Assembly: GCA_024704765.1 (NCBI GenBank)
Contig: JAKMXF010000020.1
Coordinates: forward strand, 1-64,000
Direction: 5' to 3'
DNA from: Oopsacas minuta
Taxonomy: Eukaryota; Porifera; Hexactinellida; Lyssacinosida; Leucopsacidae
Length of the DNA stretch: 64,000 bases
Below, piece by piece: positions 12,435 through 25,800 of this stretch. The notes below the pieces were generated by a model that was not told the DNA's origin, ran no database searches, and was given only the letters and a program-made list of their open reading frames with translations. The translations under genes were made by a program, and so were the position numbers. Positions within the stretch are counted from its first letter, which is position 1; each line of letters starts with the position of its first letter.

Positions 12435-12720
12435 GCTGACTCGAACCTCAGGTAAGTAAAGTGCGTTCGAGTTAACGGATGGCCTCCATTTAAGTTCCCA
12501 ATTTCCCCTGGGACATCATCAAATGATTTAGAGCTGAAACTTCTACTGGTTATTCATGATTTTGTGATCTTTTCAAAAATTCAATAAAAAACATTCATAT
12601 CAAGATTATTCTCAAATTATATTCTTAAGTAATATACTTTTCATAACATCCGGTAACTTGAACTCTGATAAATCTGTTCGAAAAATCGAATGTTCGAGTT
12701 AAGGGCTATTGACTGTATTT
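12435..12720. repeat. Degenerate Tc1/pogo-type MITE
   Basis: One end reads CTGACTCGAACCTC and the other, reverse-complemented, starts TACAGTCAATAGCCCTTAAC. Both contain a TTCGAGTTAA-type block. Ends of this form, starting TACAGT and rich in GTTAA, also occur at 41667-41690 and, diverged, at 32148-32335. This is the style of Tc1/mariner/pogo MITEs. The alignment is by eye and the copy is old. Confidence 0.4.
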
Positions 12721-13405
12721 GTGTATTTATATACTATTAGTATATTTTGAATATAATATCGGAAAATATACTCGTTAACCAAATAGTGTCGTTTCCATGA
12801 ATTTATTCATTTTTCGTAGGGGCATGAGCGGTACAAAATGATATATAAACAAATTCTGCTAGTAATGTATTTAGGTATTTTTTACCTTTTAGGTTCATAA
12901 TCTCAAATTTTAATCTTTTTGTCAGAAAAATTGCATACGATTGCATTAATAATAGTTATTGATGGATATTTTCAAATATATTAAAAGCAATTCTTTATTT
13001 TATAGGCCAATAATTGCATAGATTAACCGGTTAACCGATCTTCTTGAACCAATTTTAACCATCCTAATAATTCGGTTTACCAACCCCAGCCCTGAGAGTA
13101 GAACACGAAAAGCTACATTTTTGGATTTCTGATAAATTTTTACGATACCCACCAAATGACACTGCCAGGATAAAGTTCTTTCTAAGAACTAAATACATAA
13201 TTTGACATAGTGAACCCCGGTTATATTGAACTCAGCCGTGAAGTACGATTCGGCCTAAATCGGGCACCATTTAGATCAAACACCGCTTATCTAGACCCAG
13301 TATCATAGAAGTATCATGGATATACGTATTACTTATATAATCTAGGTTGACTGTACCATAGCATGCTATGAATGTACATTTTTACAGATATATTTTTGAG
13401 TTAAA

Positions 13406-13411
13406 TTTATT
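13406..13411 (-). promoter_or_regulatory. Probable poly(A) signal of Rap1
   Basis: The plus strand reads TTTATT, i.e. AATAAA on the minus strand, about 80 bases past the Rap1 stop codon. This is a usual distance for a 3' end with a short UTR. Confidence 0.5.
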
Positions 13412-13488
13412 AAGGAAAATAATAATAAATAGTTTCAAACATAGTTTAGATACAAGTGAATATGTGACTAGTAAATGGAAGGTATATA

Positions 13489-14043
13489 CTAAATGAGCGA
13501 ACAAATCCAATGCTTCTTCTTCTTCATGTTCTGAGGCGGAGATCGGGAGTTTATTTGTCTCACGAGGTCGTGGAACACATCTTGAACGTTGATACTAGCT
13601 TTCGCAGACGTTTCATAGAATGAACAGCTGAATTGTTTAGACAGAGTATACCCTTGGTCCTTTCCAATTGTCCTCTCATCTTCTAAGTCAGATTTATTGC
13701 CAGCTAGCACCATAGGGACGTTATCCTGATCTTTGACTCGGAGAATCTGTTCTCGTATATCTTGCAACTCTACGAAAGTTGATTGTGCGGTAATAGAGTA
13801 GACAAGCAGGAAGCCCTGTCCATTCTTCATATACAAGTCTCTCATAGCAGTAAATTGCTCAGTACCAGCTGTATCCAGTAATTCCAGCATACATTGCTGG
13901 TCATCGATCTCAACAGCTTTCCTATATGAATCCTCTATTGTTGGGTCATATTTCTCTACAAATATTCCCTGTACAAATTGCACGGTGAGGGCGCTCTTGC
14001 CTACACCAGCACAACCCAGCACTACCAGTTTATACTCGCGCAT
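13489..14043 (-). CDS. RAP1: Rap1 small GTPase
   Basis: This is a Ras-superfamily GTPase of the Rap1 type, controlling integrin- and cadherin-mediated adhesion at membranes. It is 184 residues long, matching vertebrate Rap1A/B. Visible are the P-loop GCAGVGKS, the effector loop [11 protein letters not shown] (the Rap/Ras core), DTAGTEQF with the Rap-specific Thr61, NKSD, ETSAK, and a basic tail ending [11 protein letters not shown] with a C-terminal CAAX box (CSLI) for prenylation. The reading frame is uninterrupted by introns. Odd feature: residues 11-12 are Cys-Ala where Rap1 has Ser-Gly; the codon for residue 12 is GCT. Substitutions at position 12 of Ras proteins commonly slow GTP hydrolysis, so this protein may turn over differently. 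Confidence 0.95.
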   Translation of the reverse strand: MREYKLVVLGCAGVGKSALTVQFVQGIFVEKYDPTIEDSYRKAVEIDDQQCMLELLDTAGTEQFTAMRDLYMKNGQGFLLVYSITAQSTFVELQDIREQILRVKDQDNVPMVLAGNKSDLEDERTIGKDQGYTLSKQFSCSFYETSAKASINVQDVFHDLVRQINSRSPPQNMKKKKHWICSLI

Positions 14044-14930
14044 TTAGTACTAATACTACAAACCTATACTGAGTAGAAAGCTGTTTAACCGATTGCGTCG
14101 GATTGTTATGCTCGTAATGAAAAGAACACTAAAATTTACCACTTCATTTTAACCAATTCCAGCACCAAAAACGAGACTTTAGCACCTTTTTCAGGTCATA
14201 ACATTACACATTTTCCGGCAGTATTCGGTTAATAGAAAATGCAGAGACTTTGTCTCTGCTCTGCTTTGTTTTTACGAAAACTCTTACGAACACCGCTAAC
14301 TGGGACTTTTTTTCTTATATTTCCCTAGAAATTTGCTAGTTATATTTTCATTGTGTTAGAATTTTATTAGAAATTTATTATTGATATTTGTCACTGAAAC
14401 TGTGTATTTATGAATCTATAATCATTATTTCATATAATATCAGTGTTATTTGAATGCGTCGAATTGGATTCTGTTTTGAATAGCTAGCTCAGGAGAACTT
14501 GGTGTATATAAATATGAGATCCTTCAAATCTCTAAAGTATTAAACTAAGAATTACTTCTACATAGCAAAAAAATTTATGAAGGACGACGAATGGGATGTT
14601 GGTATAATGCTCTGTATAGTGTATATATAACATTAACTATTATTAATAATAGTTATCATTATGAATACTCTGTTACTTGCTGGGATATCTTATACATACA
14701 TAAGAATTGATTTCTCGAAATATGTTGTAATGAAGTGCTTCAGTGCAGTCACAGCATTTAGCATACTCTGCAATTCAACAAAACAAAACAAAACAAAACA
14801 TATGACGAGAATCAGGTTATGCTAGTGTCACTAAATCCACAAATCACTAATGAAACAATAAAAATATGAACATAAAATAGTATATAGTATCAAAATGATA
14901 AGTGATATGTAATGATATAATTCGACTAAG
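14044..14930. other. Intergenic region between CRYL1 and Rap1
   Basis: No gene is seen. It contains a short AACAA/AAACA microsatellite near 14777-14800 and AT-rich sequence. It should include the Rap1 promoter and the CRYL1 3' UTR, but no core motif was clear enough to report. Confidence 0.4.
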
Positions 14931-15920
14931 CTATAGATTTTGTAATGCCATGTCTTTACGCTTAATCTTCTCCTTAGCGATTGCTTTTAACCAATCATCT
15001 CTCCAGGCACGTCTCTCTTCAAGCTTATCGATAGGAATCTTAGAGTTGAGATATTGAGACACTTTATCCAATGTAGGTCCTGAGAGATCTCTTGCTCCAA
15101 GCTCCTGTTGCTCTAAGCATATCTTTTTAATGTTATCTCCGTATTTTTGACAGTAGTCAACTGCTCCATTTGCATTTAACTGCATGGTCTCGAAATTTCC
15201 CATAAATGCGTACCTCATACCTATTCCCTCCGTGAGAGCTATGTCTGCATCTTCAGGAGAGCAAACTCCCTCCTCCACCAGCCTCCAGCATTCCATCAGA
15301 ATTGCGTATTGAATGCGATTCAACACAAATCCGTTTACTTCTCTCCGTACGAGGATAGGAGACTGTCCGATCTCTTTTTGTATAGCTATAGTCTTCTTCA
15401 CGGTCTCCGGGGTTGTCCAGGGTGAGGGTACAACCTCTACTAAGGTGCAGTAGTAGGGAGGGTTCACTGGATGTGCTACGATACACATAGACTCGTGTTT
15501 GAGTCCTTTCGTGAATTTAGACGGGATAATACAAGAAGTACTGCTCGCTAAAATAGTGTCATCTCCAACTAGTTCATCTATCTGTTTGAACACACTTTCT
15601 TTCAGCTGAACATTCTCAGGTACACATTCCTGTACGTAAACAGCTTTATTCAGAGATTCAGCCAATGAGTCTGAGTATCGAATCCTTGCTAGGACGGTTT
15701 GTGCATTCTCTCCTTCCTTCAACCAGTCCTCATCTCCCCACTGCACTAGTAGTGTATCCAGAACAGAGCGAGCTACCTCCAGCTGAGAGGATACGGTGTC
15801 GTACAGACACACGTCATAGCCTCTACGAGCGAATAGAGCAGACCAACTACGGCCTATCAGACCGCTACCTATAATGGTAACCTTGCCTAGAGATGTAGAA
15901 GCGATTGTACTAGAGGCCAT
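14931..15920 (-). CDS. CRYL1: Lambda-crystallin homologue / L-gulonate 3-dehydrogenase
   Basis: This is an NAD-dependent 3-hydroxyacyl-CoA-dehydrogenase-fold enzyme that oxidises L-gulonate in the uronate cycle in its vertebrate form, and is cytosolic. The Rossmann motif GSGLIG lies near residue 16. The family signature VAHPVNPPYY with the catalytic His, and ECVPENVQLK are present, followed by the C-terminal helical domain (NGFVLNRIQYAIL). I chose the ATG at 15920 (329 residues; human CRYL1 is 319). The frame stays open to 16037, but those 39 residues are hydrophobic and not part of the family, and a TTTTATGTTCAG acceptor-like site lies just upstream of 15920, suggesting a spliced 5' UTR. There is no intron in the coding region. 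Confidence 0.93.
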   Translation of the reverse strand: MASSTIASTSLGKVTIIGSGLIGRSWSALFARRGYDVCLYDTVSSQLEVARSVLDTLLVQWGDEDWLKEGENAQTVLARIRYSDSLAESLNKAVYVQECVPENVQLKESVFKQIDELVGDDTILASSTSCIIPSKFTKGLKHESMCIVAHPVNPPYYCTLVEVVPSPWTTPETVKKTIAIQKEIGQSPILVRREVNGFVLNRIQYAILMECWRLVEEGVCSPEDADIALTEGIGMRYAFMGNFETMQLNANGAVDYCQKYGDNIKKICLEQQELGARDLSGPTLDKVSQYLNSKIPIDKLEERRAWRDDWLKAIAKEKIKRKDMALQNL

Positions 15921-16046
15921 GGAAATCTGGCTGAACATAAAATGCAAGGAATATTTGGTTACGAAATTAGATGGTAGGATTACAAACAGCAATACAAACT
16001 TAATCCTTTCCAACATATACAGGGCCATTTTCTTCAAATGAATTGA

Positions 16047-16846
16047 TTCAACAACTTATTTCTCATAATCAGTTGATTCAACCAACAGAACTCATTTATT
16101 AAATAAGCTGGTATAACCAACTCATCTCTCTCAACGAGTTGAATGGGTTGCTAAAATGAAATTCAAATAAGTTGGTAAAAGAAATGACGTGATTTTGAGA
16201 GTATAGGAGACCCTCCTAAGTCCGAATAGGGAATAAAGCATCGTGAACTACATAGTTCACGAAAGCATATAGCAGTCCACCCTCGATTATCCGAATACCT
16301 CCGTCATATACTTTCAATCTTGGTGTTCGGAAACTGAAATAGTGTACTTTCCTATATGATATTCACAGCTCATGGATATATGAAATTGTGAGTTTGAAAT
16401 TTCGTATATTTAATTGAATGATCACACAATCCAAAACCAAGTAGAAATGTTTAACTAGTATTTTCCAAACTACTTATATTTAGGTATACTCCAACTATTC
16501 TTAAATGAAAAGAAATGGTTGAAAATCGGTTTAGATTGTACTTTGTGAATGGGGGATTATCTGATACATTTCTATATAAACAATGACTGTTATGTAGTAG
16601 GTATGTAATTTATTACTAATATTAAAAAAATTATGACAATTGTGCGTGATGTAATATTTTAAATAAAGAAAGCCTTGAAAATGTAACTAAAACATCTTAA
16701 AGATATCACAAGTACATAAATACAATAATTAGTCTAGAGTGTACTGAGGTTAAGTAAATATAGTGAAAACAATGAGTACAAAATGAAATCAAAAAACTTG
16801 ATTAGAAATATGATACATCGTTTGAGTGTAGTAGCCAATGATGTAC
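16047..16846. other. Gap between GRIP and CRYL1
   Basis: This holds the GRIP 3' UTR (minus strand, ending near an AATAAA at 16614-16609) and presumably the CRYL1 5' region. No other gene, RNA or clear repeat was recognised. Confidence 0.4.
16609..16614 (-). promoter_or_regulatory. Possible poly(A) signal of GRIP
   Basis: TTTATT on the plus strand gives AATAAA on the minus strand, about 235 bases after the GRIP stop codon. Confidence 0.35.
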
Positions 16847-19800
16847 TCATAGAGTTTGGTTCTGTGCGGATAGATGCAACCTGGATACCACTAACTCAAG
16901 ATTATCTTTGGAACTCTTAAGTAGTTTTAATGTTCTATTACAATCAAGCTCTTTAATTGTGATACCATTAATCTATAGAAAGTTGAATTGTAATATTAGA
17001 ATTATGATATCAAATATATAACCACAAACCTCTCTAGTTTGTGATAGGATAACGGATTATTTCGTCACTATACGATAAACAGTGATGAAATAATCAAATG
17101 CTTCATCATAGACATGGCAAAGCATTCAGTTATTACATCACAGTGTATTATTTCGGTTTCTATACGGATATCTCTAATGCATGGATGATGTGGGAAGTCC
17201 GACCGGCGACAACGCGACCCTGCGAAACCTAGCGATTAATAAGGAGTACATTTTCGTGTGGAGAATGAACTGGGGTTACTCTTTACATTTTGGGCGATTA
17301 ATCATATTCTCACACCTTTGAATGTTAAATTCAAAAAGATGCTAAAGATCAAGTTTCGACATGTTGTCTGGTGTAATTGGGTGTATAGGATCTTACCCAT
17401 GAATTTAAATATTATCACACCTGGTAACCACCCTAGTCACCCTAGATAGGTCAATTTCTTACGTGTACTACCTTGCATACTTTAATACTCTAAAGTGCTA
17501 TAACTTACAGCCAGGAGTTTATCCAATGGTTTCAAATCTCCTCTATCCGCTGCACTACCAGCATCCACGTTCTTAACAAACACTCCCATATTACCGTTAC
17601 CGTCTGAGATCGAGAATCCGAAGCTCTGTTTTTCCTGCTTATATAACTGAACCTTCATTACTTCTTGATTGGAGTGCTTTTTGATATCAGAATCGAATGA
17701 AGGTTGTCTGAATCTCTGTTGTATCTGTATTTGTGAATTATTTGTATCGGTGTGGCCATTTTCTGTGTTTAGAGTAACGTAGTTGCTTGAAGGTTGCGCG
17801 GTTGCCACGATGCGGGGTAGAGGGGGAGCTTCTTTAATAGGAACATCTAACCAGGTGGCTCCTGAAACCGATCTAGAGGACAGTATCTGAGTCTGTTCGG
17901 AGGGAAGAGCTTGGTTCCTACGGGGGAGAGCAGGAGCTGAGCTCTGATCGGGAATTTGTTGGTCTGTCAGAGCTTCGTTCGGTTCCTGATCCAGCGGGAT
18001 GGAGTAGACTCCCAACTCATCCATCTCGTGGACGGGAGTGAAGTGACAATCTCTAATACCAGTGCGTCCTCGCTCCATCGTTCGTGATTTGTTTATCTTT
18101 TTAGGATCGAATGTAACCATCTCTATCGAATTAGGCAGCGTTTCTACACTCCTGTGCAGTCGTACCGGGACATGAGTACCGCCTACGAACTTGGTTAGAT
18201 TGGATGGTTCTCTTGGTTGATGCGATACCTTCTTCTGAGGAGGAGACGGAGAGGAATTATACATTGACGAACCTTCAGAATCCATCGAGCTGCCTCTATC
18301 TAGATGCGTAATGTTAGTTAGAGATGTGCTGTGTAAATCAGTGGATTTCCTATTGGAATAATCAGTGTGAGGGAGATGAGAGTTTAGAGAACTAGGCTCC
18401 AGAGGGTGCTGAGTAGGGTGGATCCGGCCTCTGCCTCTGAGTGCAGTTTCTTGTGCTAGACGATAGGAGTCTATTGGGTAACTGGTGACTGAGTTCAGCT
18501 GTGGCTTAGCACGAATAGGAGGAGGTCCGTGATTGGTTTGGTGAGTGGGAGCCACCGACTGTATATCGTGTTTTATCCTATCTCTCGGGTCAGGAATTGG
18601 AGAAGCAACTGCACACTACGGTATTATATTATAAATCATTTAATAATAGAAATACGTAGGATATATCGATATACTACCTGTACGTGATAATCTGTGTTGT
18701 ATTGTTGAGCTAAAAAGAAGAATACATGGATATTAATAAGAAGATGGAACAAGTCAGTAAGGCCCATTCTTAGCTAATTAACTGGATTAGGGGGATTTTG
18801 GGTTGTTGTGTATCACCATCAAAAACAAGTGTTTATCCTTGTGTGAGAGGATAAACTTATATAAACTCTATACCGTTAAAAGCACTAGAATAACTAGAGG
18901 TATTTAGAATAGAGTGCTACATTAATAATCAAATTAACCAACATTACTTCATTAGACAGGCGATCAGTAAATAAATTACAGAGTTTACAGTACATCTGAA
19001 TTAAAATCCTACTCAACTAACCCAGCATAGAATCCTTTACTAATGGATCTGGTTTTCTTATCTGCAATGCAACCACAATTTCAGCTTCCTCTAACATCCT
19101 AGCACAATCTAAGAGACTTTTGTCTTTCACGCTAACTCCATTGACACTTAATATCTCATCTCCCACGTGAATAGCTTCAGTCCTGGTCGAAAAATGATTA
19201 AATATATAATGATATTTTAAATTAAATAATATGGATAATGTCATATTCCAAGAAGAAATTCATATTTTAGTCTGGTCCCATTTCTTAAAGGAAGAGGTGT
19301 TAACACAGTTTTCCAGCCTACTTATCAAGAATGGAACTAGCCTACAGCGAGGACTTCCTCAAAATGACCTAGAACAGTATCCAAGCAGGCATAGCTAGAG
19401 AAGTCCATAAGTATAGTGTATGAATCTCTATCCTCATACCTGAGGCAAATTTTCTTATCAAATCCCCTCCTTCAGTCCATACTGGGTGGGATAAGGACAC
19501 TATTAATCATACCAGTACTTATGACAAACATTTCTTAATATAATTAACGAAATTGAGCATTCATAATTTGATATAATTAATTACAGCCAAACCTACTTAA
19601 CGGCCTCTGTATAACGATGTAGCCATATAGTATGGTGGATAAGTTGCATGAGAGAGTATAAGAAAAGTGACTAGCTGATACCACAATACAACTGAGATAA
19701 ATAAACTGAATAGTTGAGCGTAACATGGCAACTGAATTTGGTATCGGTATGCGTGAAGAGACGGCTAGAGAGTTGGAGAGGATTAGAAGAGAAGTGTTGA

Positions 19801-22800
19801 TGGCGAAAGAGGAACTCCGAACGAAATTCGAGTCCTATTTCCATGTGTACTACGAGAGAAACATCTCGTAATGGAGACACAACTAGACGAAGTGATACGT
19901 GTGGCAGAGGTTAAAGTGGTTGACAGAGAACAAAATGGATCAGCTGGGAATCGCCAAAGCTTAGGTAGCACAAAATTTGATGCACACTTAGTTGAATTAT
20001 CGCCTTCTCTCTATATAAGGCCTGCCATCAACCTCGAATTTTTGGACTAAGGATATAGTAGTGTATGGTATATAATATATTAGGAAATAGAATAGTTTCA
20101 TATCGCACAAACAATACTTTTATACACAAGTAAATGTATTGCAGATATATAGAATATCATGTCCAAAAAAAGAAGCAAAAAAATTTCAAAATGTGCCAAT
20201 TTATTGCTTAGTAAGCATTATGTAAACATATTAAAAAATTTGTCATGATAAAGTTAAATTAACTTTTAAATCAAAGATGCGATATTTGACGTTCTACTGC
20301 TCATCAAAGATTTGGCCATTTTCTCCAAATAATGCTTACTAAGCAAAGAAATTGGCACTTTTTTGCTTTTATTTTTGGACACATGATATTCTACATATCT
20401 GCAATACGTTTACTTGGGCATAAAAGTACTGTTCGTGTGATATGAAACCATTCTGATACTAATACAATAATTACCGTACACTACTATATCCCTAGTACAT
20501 CTGATGCTAGGCCTTATATAGAAAAGGCTATGGTTGAATGTTCTTATGGTAAATATGTCAAGAGAGCTAGACAATGAAATCCAAGGACTGGAGGCGATTA
20601 TAGATAGGATTCCATCTGTTGGCTCGGGTGGCATGGGAGGATTGTGTCGCGTGATGAAAGGGGTGTGTGTGATAATTAATTTAATAGGATTCAGGTGTTT
20701 GGCAAATATGGCTCTTATAAGGGGACCATTTAGCCATAAGGAAGTCTCTTCCTCCTGAAATAGCTGTAACTCTTCATCAGCTGTTTGTTAGATGTTTTCA
20801 GCCAAATCATATCCTTAATCTGGATAAGGAGAAATAATGTGTGAAGTGGAAACAGGGTAGGTATATTGAAGTATCATATTCGCTATTACAGCTGACTTAG
20901 ATCCACTGTATACAGGAATACGTAGAGATATCACATTTTCAAGTGATGGGAACCTATTTCAAGTGATTGTGTCACAAGAACTACTGACTAATCTTTACAG
21001 TTTCTGTCTAGACAGGCACCAAAATAATATAGTTTGTGATATCACTGATAAAATTAGAGTGTTCTCTATAGAGGGAGAGATTGTGACTACTATTGGACAT
21101 GGAGGGTCAGCCCGGACAGAACCTGGAGAATTTGATAATCCTTATGGCATTGAATTGGCAAGGAGAGTCGTATTGTTGTAGTGGATAGAGAGGAATCTAC
21201 AAACGTCAATTCTTCTAGTTATTAAATCATATTCGTTTGTTACATATTTACTTAATTGATTTAATTCTTATTTTGTCCTTTGAAAGTATGTATGGTTGAG
21301 GAGTGGAGACATGGATTATCATTAATAATTGAATTCAAACACTCTCGCTAAATTTTATTACGACTGTGCCAATTTGGAAAGGTGTTAAAGCTCCAATTAA
21401 CGATGCCAACACCCTAAACCCCGCTTAATCGAGTGTAATGACCTGGTCCCGAAGTAACCCTATTAAGTGGAGTCGGCTATATCTCAGTTTAGGCCACTGT
21501 TAGTTGGAAACTTGTTTTTAAACCAACAACCTTTGTGGATATAATAAGAATCAAATATCATTGAAAAAACATTCGCTTGAGGAAATGGCTATACATATTA
21601 ACTTAAAAATCTATGGTAAAGGACATTTGTATCCGAAATTATAAATGGGGAATGGAGGGTTATCAGGAGATTCGCCGTCCTGACCTCCCTCAATTATAGA
21701 AGTTCTACTGTATATGTATTGTTACTGATAAAATTGACAATTGTAACGTAATTATTGATTAATGTCTTAATTACATTTTTTACCGCCTCCTAGTTTAAAT
21801 GACAATCTACAAATTCGCACAATTCAATACTCATACTCACCTGGAAGCAACTCCTCCATCCATTAAATGGGACACTATGACAGAAGAACCTGCTGTACTG
21901 GTTCCTATCAAAACAGATTATTGGTATATAGGTTGGTATTCGTCGAAGAATTAAGCTTACTTACCTCGAATAGAGATGCCTAAGTTCCCCTTGTCCTTTG
22001 GCAGTTCTACTGTGTAAGTAATACTGTTGAATTCGCATAGCTTTGGACCTGTTAATACAAGTAGAGCATTCAAGTCATTTAAGGAATTAAAATCAAGAAG
22101 TTAGTAAGATGGATAAATACAATTAACTGTAAAATGAATATACTACTAAGTATAGTCCGCAAAGTAAATATAAAACAATAATAACTTGATAAGTTTAATG
22201 TCATGTTAAAAGTCCGGAAACCTTACAATAAGATTACAGAACAAATTAATTGTGCTATAACTAAGGGCGCTAACTACAGGGGCTGGAGATAAGAGGTTTC
22301 TTAATGGCAATTACAATTTGATTAGCTGGTAATAAAGAGCTTTATCTGACACTTCACCACTTGTGTCCAATAAAATTAAATATATCATAACGTACCGAGT
22401 AGTTGTGCTTCTTTAGAAATCTTAAGGGTGACAACATCTTCAGTTTCTTGTAGTAATTGCACTGCATCATTAAGAGTACAGTTAGTTAAGGATTGCCCAT
22501 TAATCGCTAATAGAACATCTCCTATCTGTAAACCTCCAGATCTGTTGAAATGATATCAGTTAAAAATTGTAACTCGATATAATAAATAAGTCATGGAAGA
22601 ATTGAATAGATAACAGCAAATGACTTTCCAGTCATTCGCTGTTTCAAATTCTTTATATTTACACATATACATTAGGCTCCGCTTAATTAGACTTCGGATA
22701 ACCTTATTATTAAAGGAGTTTACGTGTTTGTATTTTATTTTCGTTGACTAAATCGTTTCTCGCCTTAATTTCATACATAAAAAGTTTACGATAATACTAG

Positions 22801-25800
22801 AACAATAGATTCTGGTTAATAGGGTCAAATCTGGATCAGTCATTTCGACTAAACTAAATGAAATAAAGGTGTTCTGCCGGAGTTTATAATTAATTAAATA
22901 TATTCAGGCTATGCATATTTGATATTATTCAGTCGTAAGAGATTTGATTGTAAGAGAATAACATAATACGTAGCCCTAAGTTATAACATTATTGTCTCGT
23001 TTGTCCTTGAACACAACAATACTTGCCCCCAGGGCAGCACAAGCATCAGGTGGTGCTAGAGACAGAGGCAGTCCATAAGTATTCTTGAAGTGTTCTTGTA
23101 CTAGCTTGTTACGATAAAATACAGAACCACACCCAATCAGTCGGAGAGCTCCTTGGCTCCTGACAAACTCCGGAGTGAGCATTTTCGCAAGATTCTCCAC
23201 AATTCCTCTACACAGAGCAGAACTGACAGAGCCTAGGGAGAGATTGCTAGTCTCAATATCCGAAACACTAGCCTTTATGTCCGGACAATGTCTCTCTCCC
23301 AACAGAAGAGGAGAGATATTCAGATCTGTGTTAAGACAATCCAAACCTAATTCTATTATTTTCTCATAAACACTATCTCTCTCCATCCCGCTCCCTCCAA
23401 GATCTCTGCTCCAGCATTCTAGCATTTCTACAAACTTAGCAATAACATTGCCTCCATTCAGCGCAGCTGCTACCAAGATATCACTATCATTGAAGTAGGG
23501 GACAACAGTCACAGCATCCTGGAGACACACCTCTCTCACATGTCTGAGGAGAACAGCCTGAGCAGATGTGCCAACGTTAACAACAAGATCACCTGGGGTA
23601 GGGGAGGCAGACAGTACTGAGCATTGCATGTCTCCGAGCCCTACTGAAACAGGAATTCCCAATTTCAAACCATTCAAATCTACAGTTAGTTTACCAGCAA
23701 TCACTGTAGTGGCCACACACGGTAGTATGTCTAAAGGTACTCCTATATGGGAGAGCTGCTCTCTGTCCCAATCCCTTCTTACAGGAGAGTAATAACCCCA
23801 GCTATAAGCACACTGCTCTGAAGTTACTGGGCTGCTAAGTTTGCAGAGTAGATAGATTACAAGATCCATTATAGTACCAGACATGTGATATTCTGATAGA
23901 TAGTTAGGATTGTGTTTGGCTAGCCATGCGATAGAGCAACACCCAAATCCAGAGCACAATGGGTAGTCACAGCTGGGATTAGGTAAGGAGGTTAGGAATG
24001 TATTATCGCAACGTCTGTCTTCCCATGTTATCAAGTTGCTAACTTTATTCTCAAATTTCTCTTTACAACTAAAATCTGCCCAGACCAGATCCCTCTTCCA
24101 CAGAACTACTCCATGCATCTGTCCACACACTCCCACACTAACAACATTATTAACTAACTCAACTGCTAGCTCAGCTAAGCACTGGAGAAGTGAAGAAATG
24201 ACCTTATAAGGAGATTGTTCTCTTTCTACAGGAGATATTGTCTGTATAACGGCTCCTGTATCTCTACTCGCTGACGTCACTACATGCAGCATATCCCCTC
24301 TTTTGGCAGAAATACAGACCTTAACTGATGTTGTTCCTATGTCAATACCCAAGTAGTGTTCTGAGGCTGTTGCCATCCTAATGACTTATCTCTGTTAAGC
24401 TAATCAGTAAGTTAGATATGCTTAATTTGATGGTTAATATTTACAGGATAAGGGACAGCTGTTATATTAGAATTTATGTATATAGTTAACCCTGCACAAG
24501 GGCTATCTCTTTATAACTACCACTGAATTGCAGTCCTCTTTGATTTCCCTTTATAATGACAAATGTATAGTGGTCAGCTGCTTAACGCGGCCAGCAGCCA
24601 CCATTTTTAGTCACCTAATAACGCTAAACCTGTCTATAACGGCCACTGTATAGCGGTCATATCTCGTATCCACCTTTGAGAAGTACCTTGGGTGACCATA
24701 ATTAACCGCTTCCACTTTATAATCCTATATATCAGTCACGTGTCTTAATGGCTAACTTCTCTACCATCTAACCTAGAGTCTCCAACGCTTGGGGTTTCCC
24801 CGAGTCTTGGAGTTTTCTATCACCTGTCAGGGAAAAAACCCAAGACTTGGTATTTTATTAGTTTTTTGGATTATCGAATTTTGTTCTAAAAGCATTCTAT
24901 CAATCTTTGGGCACAATTCTTATAATTACGTATATTTTATAGTTTGTTCTTAACAAATGTTTGCCTACTAACATATTGTTAGGGTAGCTTGGGATTTCTT
25001 TATGTTTGAGCTTGAGTTTTTCGAAATTTACGTTGGGGAAACTGAATTTCTAACCGTTCTAACGGCCAATAATTTCAAAATACTACCACAAATGTATAAC
25101 TTACAAGTTCCAAACTCCCTATAGCGGCCTGTACATAACGGCCACTTTGGCCAGTGTTATCCTAAAAAGTAAAATTTGAAAACAAATGTAACACTGATTT
25201 TAGAATTTATACATATGATGTATTTATTTAGGACTCCAAATATTTAATGTATTAACTGTATTATAGACAATATCCCAATGTGAAATATTAAAGTTTATTC
25301 GTAGTAATATGTGTAGATACGAAATCGTAGCAACATATTACAAATCCCCCAGGCCCCATGATTTACGTCACTAAAGTGGTTGCTGCATTTTGGTAGCAAC
25401 ATATGTTGCTATAAACTTGTTTCTCGTACACGCCCAAATTTGGGACGGGCGTGGACGAGAAACAAGCACAGTCGAAGCAGTCTAGTCCGAATCTCAGAAA
25501 TAACATTAACTCAATGATAGATCCAATCTGTATAAATAATGAACTATCGAATCGCCAATGAATTGCCGAAACTAGAGGTTATAACGGTTTGTGGTTATCA
25601 AGAAACATGTTAGGCTAAGGTACAACTCTATTATCAGGAATATTAAGTGAAAAACCTTGTATTATGGTCAACGGGAGGGGATCCACAGTATATAGCTAAT
25701 CTATTATAGGGGTCCATGGCTGAAAAGGTTGAGAATCACTGGCCTGAATATCAAATTTAACGATTAATATAAATCTTATCGTTTACCTAAAAGCTATTCC

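Larger units (their letters stand above)
9868..13488. other. Intergenic region between BBOX1 and Rap1, repeat-rich
   Basis: No gene is supported here. It holds a foldback element (10240-10473), a MITE with target duplication (10961-11437), a dispersed repeat (11570-11720), a short perfect palindrome (12030-12060) and a degenerate Tc1/pogo-type MITE (about 12435-12720). The mixed open frames are short and have no recognisable homology. BBOX1 is transcribed out of this region leftwards, so its promoter should lie near 9870-10200, but no clear core element was picked out. Confidence 0.5.
19183..21840. other. GRIP intron 18
   Basis: This 2.66-kb intron lies between the second and third exons of PDZ6. 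It contains a plus-strand NHL-repeat pseudogene (19725-21240) and a long inverted repeat (20002-20530) that splits it. No intact gene was found. Confidence 0.7.
22542..25786. other. GRIP intron 15, hosting the SHPK gene
   Basis: The 3.2-kb intron splits PDZ5. SHPK (22976-24376) lies inside on the same strand. Between 24377 and 25780 there is no coding sequence, only a 20-bp hairpin at 25416-25466 and short sequences such as TATAACGGCCACTGTATAGC near 24637 and 25130 that look like decayed MITE ends. Confidence 0.7.

Noticed and set aside
15921-16037. Extended N-terminus of the CRYL1 frame as a signal peptide
   Set aside because: The 39 extra residues are absent from the family, and an acceptor-like site sits just before the internal ATG at 15920, so they are more likely UTR or intron.
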